DNA of 64,000 nt from Rosenbergiella nectarea (GTDB lineage Bacteria > Pseudomonadota > Gammaproteobacteria > Enterobacterales > Enterobacteriaceae), in the NCBI RefSeq assembly GCF_900111105.1, contig NZ_FOGC01000002.1, positions 124,001-188,000 of the forward strand. Direction: 5' to 3'. A program made the position numbers and the translations under genes. Below the pieces are notes generated by a model that saw only the letters and a list, made by a program, of their open reading frames with translations, had not been told where the DNA came from and ran no database searches. Every line of letters starts with the position of its first letter. Within the stretch, counting starts at the first letter, position 1. Below are positions 35,184-44,841 of this stretch, piece after piece.

Positions 35184-36695
35184 TCAGAGCGTATAAAGCA
35201 AACCAATCCCTAACCCCAATAAGAAAATATAAAGTAAACAATACTTCAAGGTGGTAGACATTATTTGGCCGCTAAGATGCTCTAGTTTACTGGCGGAAAC
35301 GGCAATCGCGATACTCTGCGGTGAAATCATCTTACCGCCTGTTGCCCCCGCAGTATTTGCGGCGGCGAGCACGTGGGGATCAATCCCGAGTTGTTGCGCC
35401 GCAGTAGCCTGTAGCTTACCGAAAAGCACATTCGCATTGGTATCACTGCCGGTGATAAAAGTGCCTAGCGCGCCAATCACGGGTGAGAGGAAGACATAAC
35501 CAATCCCCGTGGTCGCGACCAATGTGGTGGCGATCACGGTGATCATTCCGCTTTTATCCATCACGGTGGCCATCGCGACGATGGCTAAAATAGCGACAAT
35601 CGACTTCTTGAGTTGGCAGAGTGTGGCGAAGAATAGGCTGAGCATCTCTTTCGGCTGGCTACCTTGAATCGCTCCGCCGATTAGAGAGGCTAATAGTATC
35701 AGCACGCCAGGAGTGGTGAGCCATTCAATTTTTAATAGTAGCGTATCGGTGGAACTCAATGGGAAATTAATTTGGCTGTAAAAAGCCCCTAAACTCTGCT
35801 TAATGGCGGGGAAGAGGGGGGAGCAGAGGACAATAAAGATAAAGGTAAAGAGGTAGATCAAACTTGCCTTAAAAAGTGTAGGGAGTGCGACACCTTGTGG
35901 GGCGCGGTCGTTTTTTTGGTAGCGAGCAAGCACAATGGTAACGATCAAGCCGCCTAAACTGCCGGCGAAGGCGGGTAGCTCTGCACCTAAATAACGTGCC
36001 ACAACGTATTGTGGGAGTAACGAGGCAACACCACAACAGAGTGTGATCCAAAATACGCCACGGATTGCCTTTATCCCTCCGCCAATGATTGCTACCAAGA
36101 CAAAGGGGAGGAGGATATTAAACGCGGCTAATTGCAGGATGACATGCGTACTTAACGTTTGTACGGCTAAGCCCGTTTGTTCGGCAAGCATAATCACAGG
36201 GATGCCTACTGCACCAAAGGCCGTCGGAACAGTATTCGCAATTAAAGAAACGACAGCGGCTTTAAGCGGTGGTATGCCTAATGCGATAAGAATACCGACG
36301 GGGATCGCGACAGCGGTTCCATAGCCAGCGACCGCCTCTAGGAATCCACCAAATCCCCAAGCGATAATTAAGACTTGTATCCGTTTGTCATCACTGATAG
36401 CCGCTAAAGCCTGCTTAATCACCGTCATGCTACCGTTACCAAGCATAAGGTTGTAACCATAAATCGCGGCAAAAATGACGATCACAATGGGCCATAGCCC
36501 TTTAGCGGCACCATAGAGCGAGGCGACACTTAAGGCTTGTAGGGAGAAATCAAAGTGCCAACCGGCAATGCACCAAGTGATCAGGAGGGTGATGAGAACG
36601 GCGTAATGCACCGCGACTCTTAACATCAAAATAAGAATAATCAATAAGGCAAGGGGGGTTACTGCTAGGAAAAAGGAGAGTATATCCGTCATCAT
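35184..36695 (-). CDS. L-lactate permease family transporter (LldP/GlcA type)
   Basis: A polytopic inner membrane protein of 503 residues with about 12-13 hydrophobic helices. Family landmarks are GLWPIVIVIFAAIYGYNLML, GGFLEAVAGYGTAVAIP, NTVPTAFGAVGIPV, and the C-terminal GTFITGSDTNANVLFG and AANTAGATGGKMISPQSIAI, all standard for PF02652. It imports lactate or glycolate with protons by family analogy and is a little shorter than the E. coli members. The ATG at 36695 has AAGGA seven bases upstream; the frame extends ten codons further upstream. Confidence 0.85.
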   Translation of the reverse strand: MMTDILSFFLAVTPLALLIILILMLRVAVHYAVLITLLITWCIAGWHFDFSLQALSVASLYGAAKGLWPIVIVIFAAIYGYNLMLGNGSMTVIKQALAAISDDKRIQVLIIAWGFGGFLEAVAGYGTAVAIPVGILIALGIPPLKAAVVSLIANTVPTAFGAVGIPVIMLAEQTGLAVQTLSTHVILQLAAFNILLPFVLVAIIGGGIKAIRGVFWITLCCGVASLLPQYVVARYLGAELPAFAGSLGGLIVTIVLARYQKNDRAPQGVALPTLFKASLIYLFTFIFIVLCSPLFPAIKQSLGAFYSQINFPLSSTDTLLLKIEWLTTPGVLILLASLIGGAIQGSQPKEMLSLFFATLCQLKKSIVAILAIVAMATVMDKSGMITVIATTLVATTGIGYVFLSPVIGALGTFITGSDTNANVLFGKLQATAAQQLGIDPHVLAAANTAGATGGKMISPQSIAIAVSASKLEHLSGQIMSTTLKYCLLYIFLLGLGIGLLYTL

Positions 36696-36922
36696 TTTCA
36701 ATTCCTTGAACAAGGCGAGCAAAGATTAACCGCTAAAAAACTATACGGGAGTTGCAGCCTCTCTTTATTGATTTATGGCATAAAGACGAGTGTTGGCATA
36801 GATAAAGAGTGGATTTCCGCTCTATTTGTAGTGATAAGTTGATAACGTGGCGATAAATTTTTCCATGGTTTGAGAGACACCTCGCAGTAATTTTTAGCGA
36901 TGCTTCAATAGCGCCCATTAAG

Positions 36923-37740
36923 GTGTCAGGTCACTCATCAAGTTATCGCTACCGACTCTCTGACACGCCGCTTGCTTGGTTGCTCTTTTACGCTATCCAA
37001 CTCCCCAAAATCTCGCCTATTCGCGCCAACATCCACCGAGAAATCATCGGAAAGGTTTCAAGCATAACTGTCACGCTATCCCCGACAGGCAAATATTATG
37101 CCTTCATTCTTTCCGATGATGGTCTTGAAGCGTCTATTAAGCTAACGTCAGTAACAGGCTATGATATTGGCCTGAAAGATTATCTTATCCGCGATGACGG
37201 AAAGACAACTGCCAACCCTCGCTTTCTGGTCAAAGCCTATCGCCGCCTACGCCGTGACAGTAAAAGCTTGTCTCGCAAAAAACGTGGAAGCAGTAACCGC
37301 AAGAAAGCAAGAAAAAACTAGCAGCACAACATGAACGGGTTGCTAACTCCCGTGCAGATTTTCAACATAAACTTTCACGCTCAATTATTGACGAAAACTA
37401 AGCGGTAATCGTGGAAACATTGAAGTCTGCCAATATGATGAAAAATCGCCGCCTTGCCCGACATATCGGGGATGCGGCATGGTCTAAATTTGTCGAAAAA
37501 CTCGCATACAAAGCGGAATCGGCAGGGGTTCACTTAGTCAAACTGGAACAGTGGTTTGCAAGCTCGAAAACATGCCATTGTTGCGGTCACAAAATGGCAG
37601 AAATGCCGTTGAAGGTGCGCCAATGGCAATGTCCTATCTGTCGTAATAACCATGACCGCGATACAAATGCGGCGATGAATATCAGACAGAAGGGCATTAC
37701 CGATTTAATGGCGGCAGGACTTGTCGTCAAAGCCACGTAG
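36923..37740 (+). pseudogene. Decayed IS200/IS605-family tnpB (N-terminus missing, frameshift and stop)
   Basis: From about 37000 the sequence reads as TnpB: PKISPIRANIHREIIGK, then the first RuvC Asp in YDIGLKDY, a basic helix, the second RuvC acid in VETLKSANMM, the zinc finger CHCCGH and CPICRNN, and the third Asp in HDRDTNAAMNI. Three lesions: the N-terminal 100-150 residues are replaced, one A is missing in the six-A run at 37312-37317 (frameshift), and an in-frame TAA stands at 37399 where Gln is expected. Nothing functional is expected from this copy as a nuclease. Confidence 0.88.
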
Positions 37741-37815
37741 GCTTGCGCAAATCTGGCTCTGCGCCAGTTGCAGCCGTTGAAGTGGGAAGCATCGCCCTTT
37801 AGGGCGGTGAGCAGT
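37741..37815 (+). mobile_element. IS200/IS605 right end (with tnpB-linked RNA region)
   Basis: Downstream of the tnpB remnant lies GCTTGCGCAAATCTGGC, then the hairpin CGCCCTTTAGGGCG at 37793-37806 and a short GC-poor tail. This is the layout of an IS605-type right end, which in living elements encodes the 3' part of the omega RNA. Just after it the MFS transporter sequence resumes. Confidence 0.6.
37793..37806. repeat. Hairpin at the IS200/IS605 right end
   Basis: CGCCCT, TT, AGGGCG: a perfect palindrome 52 bases after the tnpB stop. A near copy stands alone at 18103-18117. Confidence 0.6.
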
Positions 37816-37822
37816 CACTTGG

Positions 37823-38377
37823 ATGCCCAAGTCCCTGCAAGATACCTTCCATTATGATTTACACGCGTTATGGTATGTCGCCATGATCCCATGGCGCGGC
37901 GCGGCACCCACCGTACTGTGTGGTGGCAGGATCAGCGATTATCTCCTAAAACGCTTCCAACGTTTACGTGTTGCACGCAATCTGTTCGCGGTAATCAGTC
38001 TGGCGGGGGCGGCAAGCTGCTTCCCCGCCATCCCTTCAGTCGGATCGGCGACGGCGGTTATCGCGTTAATGACCCTGGGGAATGCTTTTAATGCACTGAT
38101 TAATAATATCTATTGCTCGGTCGTGATCGATGTGACACCGAAATCTTCAGTCGGCGCTTACAGTGGGATGACGTTAGCGATTGCCAATAGCTCTGCGATT
38201 ATTTCGCCCATGCTGAGTGGCGCGTTGGCGGAGTATTATGGCTACAATGCGATATTTTGGGTAACAGGAAGCTTTGCATTGTTCAGTCTCTGTGCGATGG
38301 CGTTTCTGCAACCTGAAAAGCGGTTAATCGGCCGACGGTCAGCGGTTTCTCATTCCATGACTTCGCCTCAGTTATGA
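37823..38377 (+). pseudogene. C-terminal half of an MFS transporter, cut by the IS
   Basis: About 180 residues covering the last membrane helices of a major facilitator of the anion:cation symporter or sugar-acid type: HYDLHALWYVAMIPW, GGRISDYLLKR, NALINNIYCSVVIDVTPKS and GMTLAIANSSAIISPMLSG. The family is about 430 residues, so the first half is missing, and the coding sequence begins a few bases after the IS right end. It is interpreted as a transporter interrupted by the insertion. Whether the missing half lies elsewhere is unknown. Confidence 0.8.
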
Positions 38378-38386
38378 GAGTAAGCT

Positions 38387-39001
38387 ATGCTTAACGCTGT
38401 GATCCTAGCTAAAGCGTACTCATTAATGAAGAGAGTTGGCCGTAAGATAGCCTTGATTATCGGGCTGTCTTTTCTTGCTCAGACGGCAAATGCCGAACTT
38501 CCACGCGTCGGAAGCCTATTACCTGCCGTTACCGTGGAACGGGGTGGAGAAATTATTCTCAGTGCAGACGAGGAGACACGTCAACCCTGGCAGCCATTGA
38601 GGCCCCACTCACGACCACAATTGATTATTCATGTTGCCGGGCGTTTGGCGGCCAAACAACAGCTGGATCCCGTCGTCGCACGACTTGCTCGCACGCAGTG
38701 GGTCAATCAACAGGTCACCCTGACGACCATTGTAAATACCGACGACAGTATTTGGGGCAGCCGGCCTTTCGTTGAACACAGCATTGTTACTAGCAAAAAG
38801 CACTCCCCGGCCAGTCATTTTATTTTGGATAGTAGTGGCGTGGTGGCTCACCAATGGCATCTACACCCCAAGAGTGCCGCAATAATCGCGACCACGGGTC
38901 AGGGGCAGGTTATTTTTTTCCAACAAGCGCCCTTTTCTGCGGCAAGCATTGAGCAGCTTCTCAACCGCTTACAGCAGACGGTGAAAAGTGATTTAAATTA
39001 A
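38387..39001 (+). CDS. ytfJ: YtfJ-family periplasmic protein
   Basis: A 204-residue exported thioredoxin-like protein. The blocks QLIIHVAGRLAAKQQLDP, TTIVNTDDSIWGSRPFVEHS and FILDSSGVVAHQW match the E. coli YtfJ pattern, although overall identity looks low. The frame starts with ATG at 38387 (GAGAG upstream); a later ATG at 38426 gives a better signal peptide (KRVGRKIALIIGLSFLAQTANA). Function is not established. It is the last gene before the carotenoid cluster. Confidence 0.65.
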   Translation: MLNAVILAKAYSLMKRVGRKIALIIGLSFLAQTANAELPRVGSLLPAVTVERGGEIILSADEETRQPWQPLRPHSRPQLIIHVAGRLAAKQQLDPVVARLARTQWVNQQVTLTTIVNTDDSIWGSRPFVEHSIVTSKKHSPASHFILDSSGVVAHQWHLHPKSAAIIATTGQGQVIFFQQAPFSAASIEQLLNRLQQTVKSDLN

Positions 39002-39092
39002 TCTTTTCACTAACAATTTACACTGGGTCAGCTACGCTTAGAGTAATGATAAATACTCTATTTTTTTAACCTGTTTGTAATAAGGGGCGGCT

Positions 39093-40001
39093 ATGTCGAT
39101 CGGTAGTAAAAATAGCGAAGGAAGGGTGACCGATCCGATTACGCTCACCCTTAGCGCTATTGAACAGCGATTAGATCAATTACTTCCTAACCCATCTGAG
39201 CGCGAAAAAGTCAGCTTAGCAATGCGCGAGGGGACGTTGACGCCGGGTAAGCGTATTCGGCCACTGTTACTGCTTTTGACGGCGCAAGATTTGGGATATC
39301 AATCGTCCCAACAGGGGCTACTCGATTTCGCCTGCGCCATCGAAATTGTCCATGCAGCCTCGCTGATCATGGATGACATGCCTTGCATGGATAATGCCCT
39401 AGTACGTCGTAGCCAGCCCACTGTGCACCGAAAATTCGGTGAGGCGGTGGCATTGTTGGCGGTGGTGGCATTGGTGAGCAAGGCGTTTCAGATTATCAGT
39501 CAAGCCGAAGGGATTAGCGATTCAGCCAAAAATTTAGCGGTTGCCGAACTTTCACATGCCATTGGGGTGCAGGGACTGGTCGAAGGGCAGTATCAAGATT
39601 TAAGCGAAGGGGAGAATCCGCGTAGTCCTGAAGCGATCGCCCTGACCAATCACTATAAGACCAGCACACTATTTTGTGCAGCCTTACAGATGGCGGCTAT
39701 CGCGGTGGGTGCGAGTGAGGCGACGCGTGACCAACTCCGTCACTGCTCCTTTAACCTCGGCCAAGCCTTTCAATTACTCGATGATTTATCCGACGACTCG
39801 CTGCTCACTGGTAAAGATCCCCATCAAGATCTTGGTAAATCGACGTGGGTCAATGTGTTTGGCGCGAGAAAAAGCGAAAAGCAGCTGCGCGATCATCTAG
39901 GGTATGTCAGCCTACACTTTTCGCAAGCTTGTCAGCACAGTCGTCAAACTCAGCAATTTGTCGAACAGTGGTTTGCACAAAAACTCGCTGCGGTGGGCTA
40001 G
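39093..40001 (+). CDS. crtE: Geranylgeranyl diphosphate synthase
   Basis: Makes C20 geranylgeranyl diphosphate from farnesyl and isopentenyl diphosphates, the first committed step of carotenoid synthesis. The 302-residue protein has the first Asp-rich motif IMDDMPCMDN and the second LLDDLSDD, plus GKRIRPLLLL and QYQDLSEGE near the active site. The ATG at 39093 has GGGGCGG upstream. It begins the crtEXYIB operon with short gaps and overlaps. Confidence 0.93.
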   Translation: MSIGSKNSEGRVTDPITLTLSAIEQRLDQLLPNPSEREKVSLAMREGTLTPGKRIRPLLLLLTAQDLGYQSSQQGLLDFACAIEIVHAASLIMDDMPCMDNALVRRSQPTVHRKFGEAVALLAVVALVSKAFQIISQAEGISDSAKNLAVAELSHAIGVQGLVEGQYQDLSEGENPRSPEAIALTNHYKTSTLFCAALQMAAIAVGASEATRDQLRHCSFNLGQAFQLLDDLSDDSLLTGKDPHQDLGKSTWVNVFGARKSEKQLRDHLGYVSLHFSQACQHSRQTQQFVEQWFAQKLAAVG

Positions 40002-40010
40002 GAAACGTCG

Positions 40011-41291
40011 ATGAGTCATTATGCGGTGATCGCTCCGCCCTTTTATAGTCACCTCCATGCCCTTGAACAGTTGTCGCTGGCATTAATCGAACAAGGCCAC
40101 CGTATTACTTTTTTTCAACAGGCCGATGTCCGTAGCCTGGTCCGTTCTTCGGCAATTGGCTTCTATGCATTGGGTGCGAAGAGTCATCCAGCTGGAACGC
40201 TACGTCAAACGTTATCTTTGGCGGCGAAACCCTTTGGACCCTCAATGTTTCGGCTGATTGACGATATGGCGAAAAGTACCGCGTTATTTTGTCGTGAGTT
40301 GCCAGCGGCCTGCCGAGCGTTATCGATCGATGGGTTAATTGTCGACCAGATGGAGCCAGGTGGCGCGCTGGTGGCTAAGAAACTGGATCTCCCCTATATC
40401 TCCGTAGCCTGTGCGCTACCCTTAAATCGCGAAGCGGGATTACCGTTAGCCGTGATGCCGTTCACCTATCAACAAACGGCGCAAGCTTATAAGCGCTATG
40501 AAACCAGTGAGCGTATCTACGATTGGATGATGCGTAAACATGACGACGTCGTGGCGCAGTATGCGCAAGCCTTTGGCCTTAGCGGGATAACCCAATTACA
40601 TCACTGCTTCTCGCCGTTAGCGCAATTGAGCCAATTAGTCCCAGAACTCGATTTTCCACGCCATCAGTTACCCAAGCACTTTCATTGTGTCGGCCCCCTG
40701 CGGGCGAAGACCAAAGTAACCGCCCGTGCGTCAGCGACAGATCCTCAGCGCTGTAAGGTCTATGCGTCACTAGGCACCTTGCAAGGGCATCGCTATTCGG
40801 TGTTTAAAAAGTTAGTTGCCGCCTGCAAGCATGCTCAGGCTGATTTACTGATCGCCCATTGCGGCGGATTAACCGCTGGACAAAGCGCAGCGTTAGCCAA
40901 GACGGCAGGGGTCGAAGTGGTGGATTTTGTCGATCAACCGCAGGCAATCGCGGCCGCGGATGTCACGATCACCCATGGGGGAATGAATACCGTTTTGGAC
41001 AGCATTCAACACTTAACCCCGTTATTAGTGATACCGCTGGCATTTGACCAACCTGGCGTCGCCGCGCGTGTATTACATCACGGGGTGGGGCAGAAGTTAT
41101 CACGTTTTGCGAGCAGTAAATCTTGGGGGGAGCAACTGAGCCACTTACGAGAGCAGCCGGAGATACAGTCTACGCTTCTACGGCTACAACAAGCGATTTG
41201 CCAAGCCGGGGGCAGCGGCCACGCCGCCTCATTAGCCAGTCAAGCGTTGCGCTCTGGACAACCGGTCGTCGCCAGAGGTGAACATGGCTGA
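40011..41291 (+). CDS. crtX: Zeaxanthin glucosyltransferase
   Basis: Adds glucose to zeaxanthin using UDP-glucose, giving the water-tolerant pigment of Pantoea. A 426-residue GT-B enzyme: N-terminal APPFYSHLHALEQLSLAL and the C-terminal nucleotide-sugar motif QPQAIAAADVTITHGGMNTVLDS. Starts nine bases after crtE with AGGAAACG upstream; its end overlaps the crtY start by eight bases. Confidence 0.93.
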   Translation: MSHYAVIAPPFYSHLHALEQLSLALIEQGHRITFFQQADVRSLVRSSAIGFYALGAKSHPAGTLRQTLSLAAKPFGPSMFRLIDDMAKSTALFCRELPAACRALSIDGLIVDQMEPGGALVAKKLDLPYISVACALPLNREAGLPLAVMPFTYQQTAQAYKRYETSERIYDWMMRKHDDVVAQYAQAFGLSGITQLHHCFSPLAQLSQLVPELDFPRHQLPKHFHCVGPLRAKTKVTARASATDPQRCKVYASLGTLQGHRYSVFKKLVAACKHAQADLLIAHCGGLTAGQSAALAKTAGVEVVDFVDQPQAIAAADVTITHGGMNTVLDSIQHLTPLLVIPLAFDQPGVAARVLHHGVGQKLSRFASSKSWGEQLSHLREQPEIQSTLLRLQQAICQAGGSGHAASLASQALRSGQPVVARGEHG

Positions 41292-42432
41292 TTACGATCT
41301 GATTTTAGTCGGTGCAGGTTTAGCCAATACGCTGATCGCTCTTAGGCTTAAAGCCAAACAACCTCAGCTTTCGTTACTGCTTATAGAAGCCGACGAACAG
41401 CCGTTAGGCAATCACACCTGGTCATTTCATCGCGATGATTTAACCGACAGCCAATTCGCGTGGATACAGCCTTACATCGGTTATCGCTGGTCGGGTTATG
41501 ATGTCCGCTTCCCCAAACTACATCGAACGCTAGGGGGGGGATATTTTACCCTGACCTCCGAGCAGCTCGCCGCGCAGCTTGCCGAGAGTCTATCCGGACA
41601 GATCATGACCGGTTCACCCGTTAAAGCGCTCAGTGAGCACTCGGTCAAATTAGAGGATGGGCGAGAAATTTTTGCTCACGCCATTATCGATGGGCGAGGA
41701 TTCCGACAAGATAAGTCGATGGCGATTGGCGTACAGGCGTTTGTCGGTCAAGTTTGGCAGCTTACTGCGCCCCATGGACTCACGCGGCCAATTCTAATGG
41801 ATGCCACGGTCGATCAGCAGCAAGGGTATCGCTTTGTTTATACCTTACCGCTGACAGACGATCAGTTATTGATCGAAGACACACACTATATCGATCACGC
41901 CGATCTGTCCTTAGATCGCGGACGAAACAATATTAGTGAGTATGCTGAGGATCAGGGCTGGCAACTGGCGACCTTACTGCGCGAGGAGCGCGGTAATTTA
42001 CCGATCACCTTAGCAGGAAAATTTACGCGTTTTTGGTCGGGCCAACCTATTGCCGCCAGTGGCTTACGAGGAAATCTCTATCATGCCACCACTGGCTATT
42101 CACTCCCGCACGCTGTGGCATTGGCCGACGAGATCGCAGATATGTCGTGTGTAACCAGCTCTTGCTTACGTTTACTCACTTACCACTTTTCACGCCAATC
42201 ATGGCGAAAGCAGCGTTTCTTTCGCCTATTAAATCGTATGCTTTTCCTTGCCGGCCCTGCGACGCAGCGCTGGGAGGTCATGCAGCGGTTTTATCGTCTC
42301 AAGGCCCCACTGATTACTCGCTTTTACGCGGGACAACTAACGCTTTGGGATAAACTTCGTCTTGTCAGTGGCAAACCTCCCGTACCGGTGATCGCCGCGA
42401 TAAAAGCCATTATTACACCGCTTATAAAATGA
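41284..42432 (+). CDS. crtY: Lycopene beta-cyclase
   Basis: Closes both ends of lycopene to beta-rings. About 382 residues, with N-terminal dinucleotide-binding motif LILVGAGLANTLIALRL, the loop NHTWSFHRDDLTD and FGDRG-type blocks in the cyclase core (VYTLPLTDDQLLIEDTHYID). I chose the ATG at 41284 (AGAGGTGAAC upstream) over the GTG at 41278. It overlaps crtX by eight bases and its stop overlaps the crtI ATG. Confidence 0.93.
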   Translation: MADYDLILVGAGLANTLIALRLKAKQPQLSLLLIEADEQPLGNHTWSFHRDDLTDSQFAWIQPYIGYRWSGYDVRFPKLHRTLGGGYFTLTSEQLAAQLAESLSGQIMTGSPVKALSEHSVKLEDGREIFAHAIIDGRGFRQDKSMAIGVQAFVGQVWQLTAPHGLTRPILMDATVDQQQGYRFVYTLPLTDDQLLIEDTHYIDHADLSLDRGRNNISEYAEDQGWQLATLLREERGNLPITLAGKFTRFWSGQPIAASGLRGNLYHATTGYSLPHAVALADEIADMSCVTSSCLRLLTYHFSRQSWRKQRFFRLLNRMLFLAGPATQRWEVMQRFYRLKAPLITRFYAGQLTLWDKLRLVSGKPPVPVIAAIKAIITPLIK

Positions 42433-43922
42433 GTCATAGAATGAAAAAAACAGTCGTTATCGGTGCAGGATTTGGGGGATTAGCGTTAGCCATTCGTTTA
42501 CAGGCTGCGGGTATCGCTACGCTATTATTGGAGCAGCGTGATAAACCGGGTGGTCGTGCGTACGTGTATCAAGAACAGGGATTTACCTTTGATGCGGGAC
42601 CGACGGTGATTACCGATCCCACGGCGTTGTTTGAACTGTTTGAACTGGCCGGGAAAAGCATTGAGGACTATGTCGAACTCCTTCCTGTGAAGCCCTTTTA
42701 TCGCCTTTGCTGGGAGAACGGTAAGGTCTTCGATTATGACAATGACCAAGCTGAACTCGACCGTCAGATCTTGGCCTTTAATCCCGCCGACGTACAAGGC
42801 TATCAGCGCTTTTTAGCCTATTCGCAGGCCGTCTTTAAAGAAGGCTACTTGAAATTAGGTACGGTGCCTTTCCTCTCTTTTAAAGACATGTTGCATGCGG
42901 CCCCCCAATTGGGCCGGCTTCAAGCTTGGCGTAGCGTTTACAGTAAAGTGGCGAGCTATATACAAGATGAGCATCTGCGGCAAGCCTTCTCCTTCCACTC
43001 ATTGCTGGTGGGGGGAAACCCCTTTGCGACGTCATCGATCTATACCTTAATTCATGCCCTAGAACGTGAGTGGGGCGTCTGGTTTCCGCGTGGCGGCACG
43101 GGTGCCTTAGTCCAAGGGTTAGTGAAATTATTCCAGGATTTAGGCGGGGAGTTGCTGCTCAATGCTAAGGTGGATCGGATCGATTGTGTCGATCAACGTA
43201 TTACGCAAGTCACGTTAGAAGATGGTCGCGAATTTAGCGTCGCGGCGATTGCCTCCAATGCTGATGTCGTCAATACCTACCGGCATTTGTTACGGGGACA
43301 TCAGTCCTCGGAGGAGTATGCTGAGCAATTGGTTAAAAAACGCATGAGTAACTCATTATTCGTGCTCTATTTTGGGCTCAATCACCACCATGACCAATTG
43401 GCCCACCATACCGTCTGTTTTGGTCCTCGCTACCGAGAATTGATCGATGAAATCTTTAATCACGATGGGCTGGCAGAGGACTTCTCACTGTATTTGCACG
43501 CCCCTTGTGTTACCGATCCGTCCCTTGCCCCTGAAGGGTGTGGCAGTTATTACGTCTTAGCGCCCGTTCCTCACCTCGGTACCGCGGCGCTGGATTGGAA
43601 AGTAGAAGGGCCAAAATTACGCGATAAGATTTTTGCTTACCTTGAAGAGCATTATATGCCCGGTCTACGTAGCCAGTTAGTGGTGCAGAGAATGTTTACG
43701 CCGTTCGATTTTCGGGATCAGTTACAGGCGTGGCAAGGTTCAGCGTTCTCGATCGAGCCGATATTGACGCAGAGTGCTTGGTTCCGCCCACATAATCGCG
43801 ATAAAACCTTAAAGAATCTTTATCTCGTCGGTGCGGGAACTCACCCAGGGGCGGGCGTACCCGGGGTGCTCGGATCGGCAAAGGCGACGGCTGGCCTAAT
43901 GATTGAGGATAAGCATGGATAA
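42429..43922 (+). CDS. crtI: Phytoene desaturase
   Basis: An FAD enzyme that introduces the four double bonds turning phytoene into lycopene. 497 residues: TVVIGAGFGGLALAIRLQAAG at the start, EQRDKPGGRAYVYQ, FDAGPTVITDP and the C-terminal FAD motif NLYLVGAGTHPGAGVPGVLGSA. Four-base overlap with crtY; the crtB start lies inside its last codons. Confidence 0.95.
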   Translation: MSHRMKKTVVIGAGFGGLALAIRLQAAGIATLLLEQRDKPGGRAYVYQEQGFTFDAGPTVITDPTALFELFELAGKSIEDYVELLPVKPFYRLCWENGKVFDYDNDQAELDRQILAFNPADVQGYQRFLAYSQAVFKEGYLKLGTVPFLSFKDMLHAAPQLGRLQAWRSVYSKVASYIQDEHLRQAFSFHSLLVGGNPFATSSIYTLIHALEREWGVWFPRGGTGALVQGLVKLFQDLGGELLLNAKVDRIDCVDQRITQVTLEDGREFSVAAIASNADVVNTYRHLLRGHQSSEEYAEQLVKKRMSNSLFVLYFGLNHHHDQLAHHTVCFGPRYRELIDEIFNHDGLAEDFSLYLHAPCVTDPSLAPEGCGSYYVLAPVPHLGTAALDWKVEGPKLRDKIFAYLEEHYMPGLRSQLVVQRMFTPFDFRDQLQAWQGSAFSIEPILTQSAWFRPHNRDKTLKNLYLVGAGTHPGAGVPGVLGSAKATAGLMIEDKHG

Positions 43923-44841
43923 TCGCGACCTTGATCAACATGTAAAACAGACGATGGAAGTCGGATCGAAGAGTTTTGCTGCCGCCTCTACACTATTCGA
44001 CCCACTGACACGGCGTAGCGTACTGATGCTCTATGCGTGGTGTCGCTACTGCGACGATACCATCGACGACCAAGTGCTAGGCTTTAGCGCTGAACAGCCA
44101 GCCAGCTCTTTGGTTACAGAGCGTTTGGCAGATTTACGCACCCAAACCGCGAGCGCTTTCGCGGGGGAACAACAATCGATAGCCGCTTTTGCCGCGCTAC
44201 AGCAGGTGATCAACGCACATGGTTTAAGGCAACAATTCGCGTTCGACCATCTGCAAGGCTATGCGATGGATGTCGACCAAACGCATTACGTCACCATCGA
44301 CCAAACCTTGGCTTATTGTTATCACGTGGCGGGAGTCGTCGGTTTGATGATGGCGCAAATTATGGGGGCGCAATCACCCGCCGCGCTGGATAGCGCTTGC
44401 GATTTGGGTTTAGCCTTTCAGCTAACGAATATTGCCCGAGATATCGTGGAAGACGCCGAGGCGGGGCGTTGCTACCTTCCTGAGCAATGGTTGACCGAGG
44501 AAGGCTTAAGCCTCGATAATTTCGCTGATCCTGAGCATCGTCAAGCATTGAGTCGTATCGCCGCACGACTCGTCGATTACGCCGACCCTTATTATCACTC
44601 GGCCTATCAAGGCTTGGCGGCATTACCTCTACGTTCAGCTTGGGCGGTGGCGACGGCGCGGCGTGTTTACCGCGCAGTTGGCCGTCGAGTGAAGCAGGCG
44701 GGCGCGGGAGCATGGCAGCAGCGACTGTCGACATCCAAGCTGGAAAAAATACTGATGCTAGCCACCGCCGCCGGAGATGTGGTGATCAGTCGTTTACAGG
44801 CGACGACTCAGCGTTCCGCCGCTTTGTGGCAGCGGCCATAG
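43915..44841 (+). CDS. crtB: Phytoene synthase
   Basis: Joins two geranylgeranyl diphosphates head to head to form phytoene. 308 residues with the two Asp-rich motifs YCDDTIDDQ and NIARDIVED, plus SKSFAAAS and MLYAWCRYC, typical of squalene/phytoene synthases. The ATG at 43915 has TTGAGGA upstream and lies within crtI. Its 3' end overlaps crtZ on the other strand by 56 bases. Confidence 0.95.
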   Translation: MDNRDLDQHVKQTMEVGSKSFAAASTLFDPLTRRSVLMLYAWCRYCDDTIDDQVLGFSAEQPASSLVTERLADLRTQTASAFAGEQQSIAAFAALQQVINAHGLRQQFAFDHLQGYAMDVDQTHYVTIDQTLAYCYHVAGVVGLMMAQIMGAQSPAALDSACDLGLAFQLTNIARDIVEDAEAGRCYLPEQWLTEEGLSLDNFADPEHRQALSRIAARLVDYADPYYHSAYQGLAALPLRSAWAVATARRVYRAVGRRVKQAGAGAWQQRLSTSKLEKILMLATAAGDVVISRLQATTQRSAALWQRP

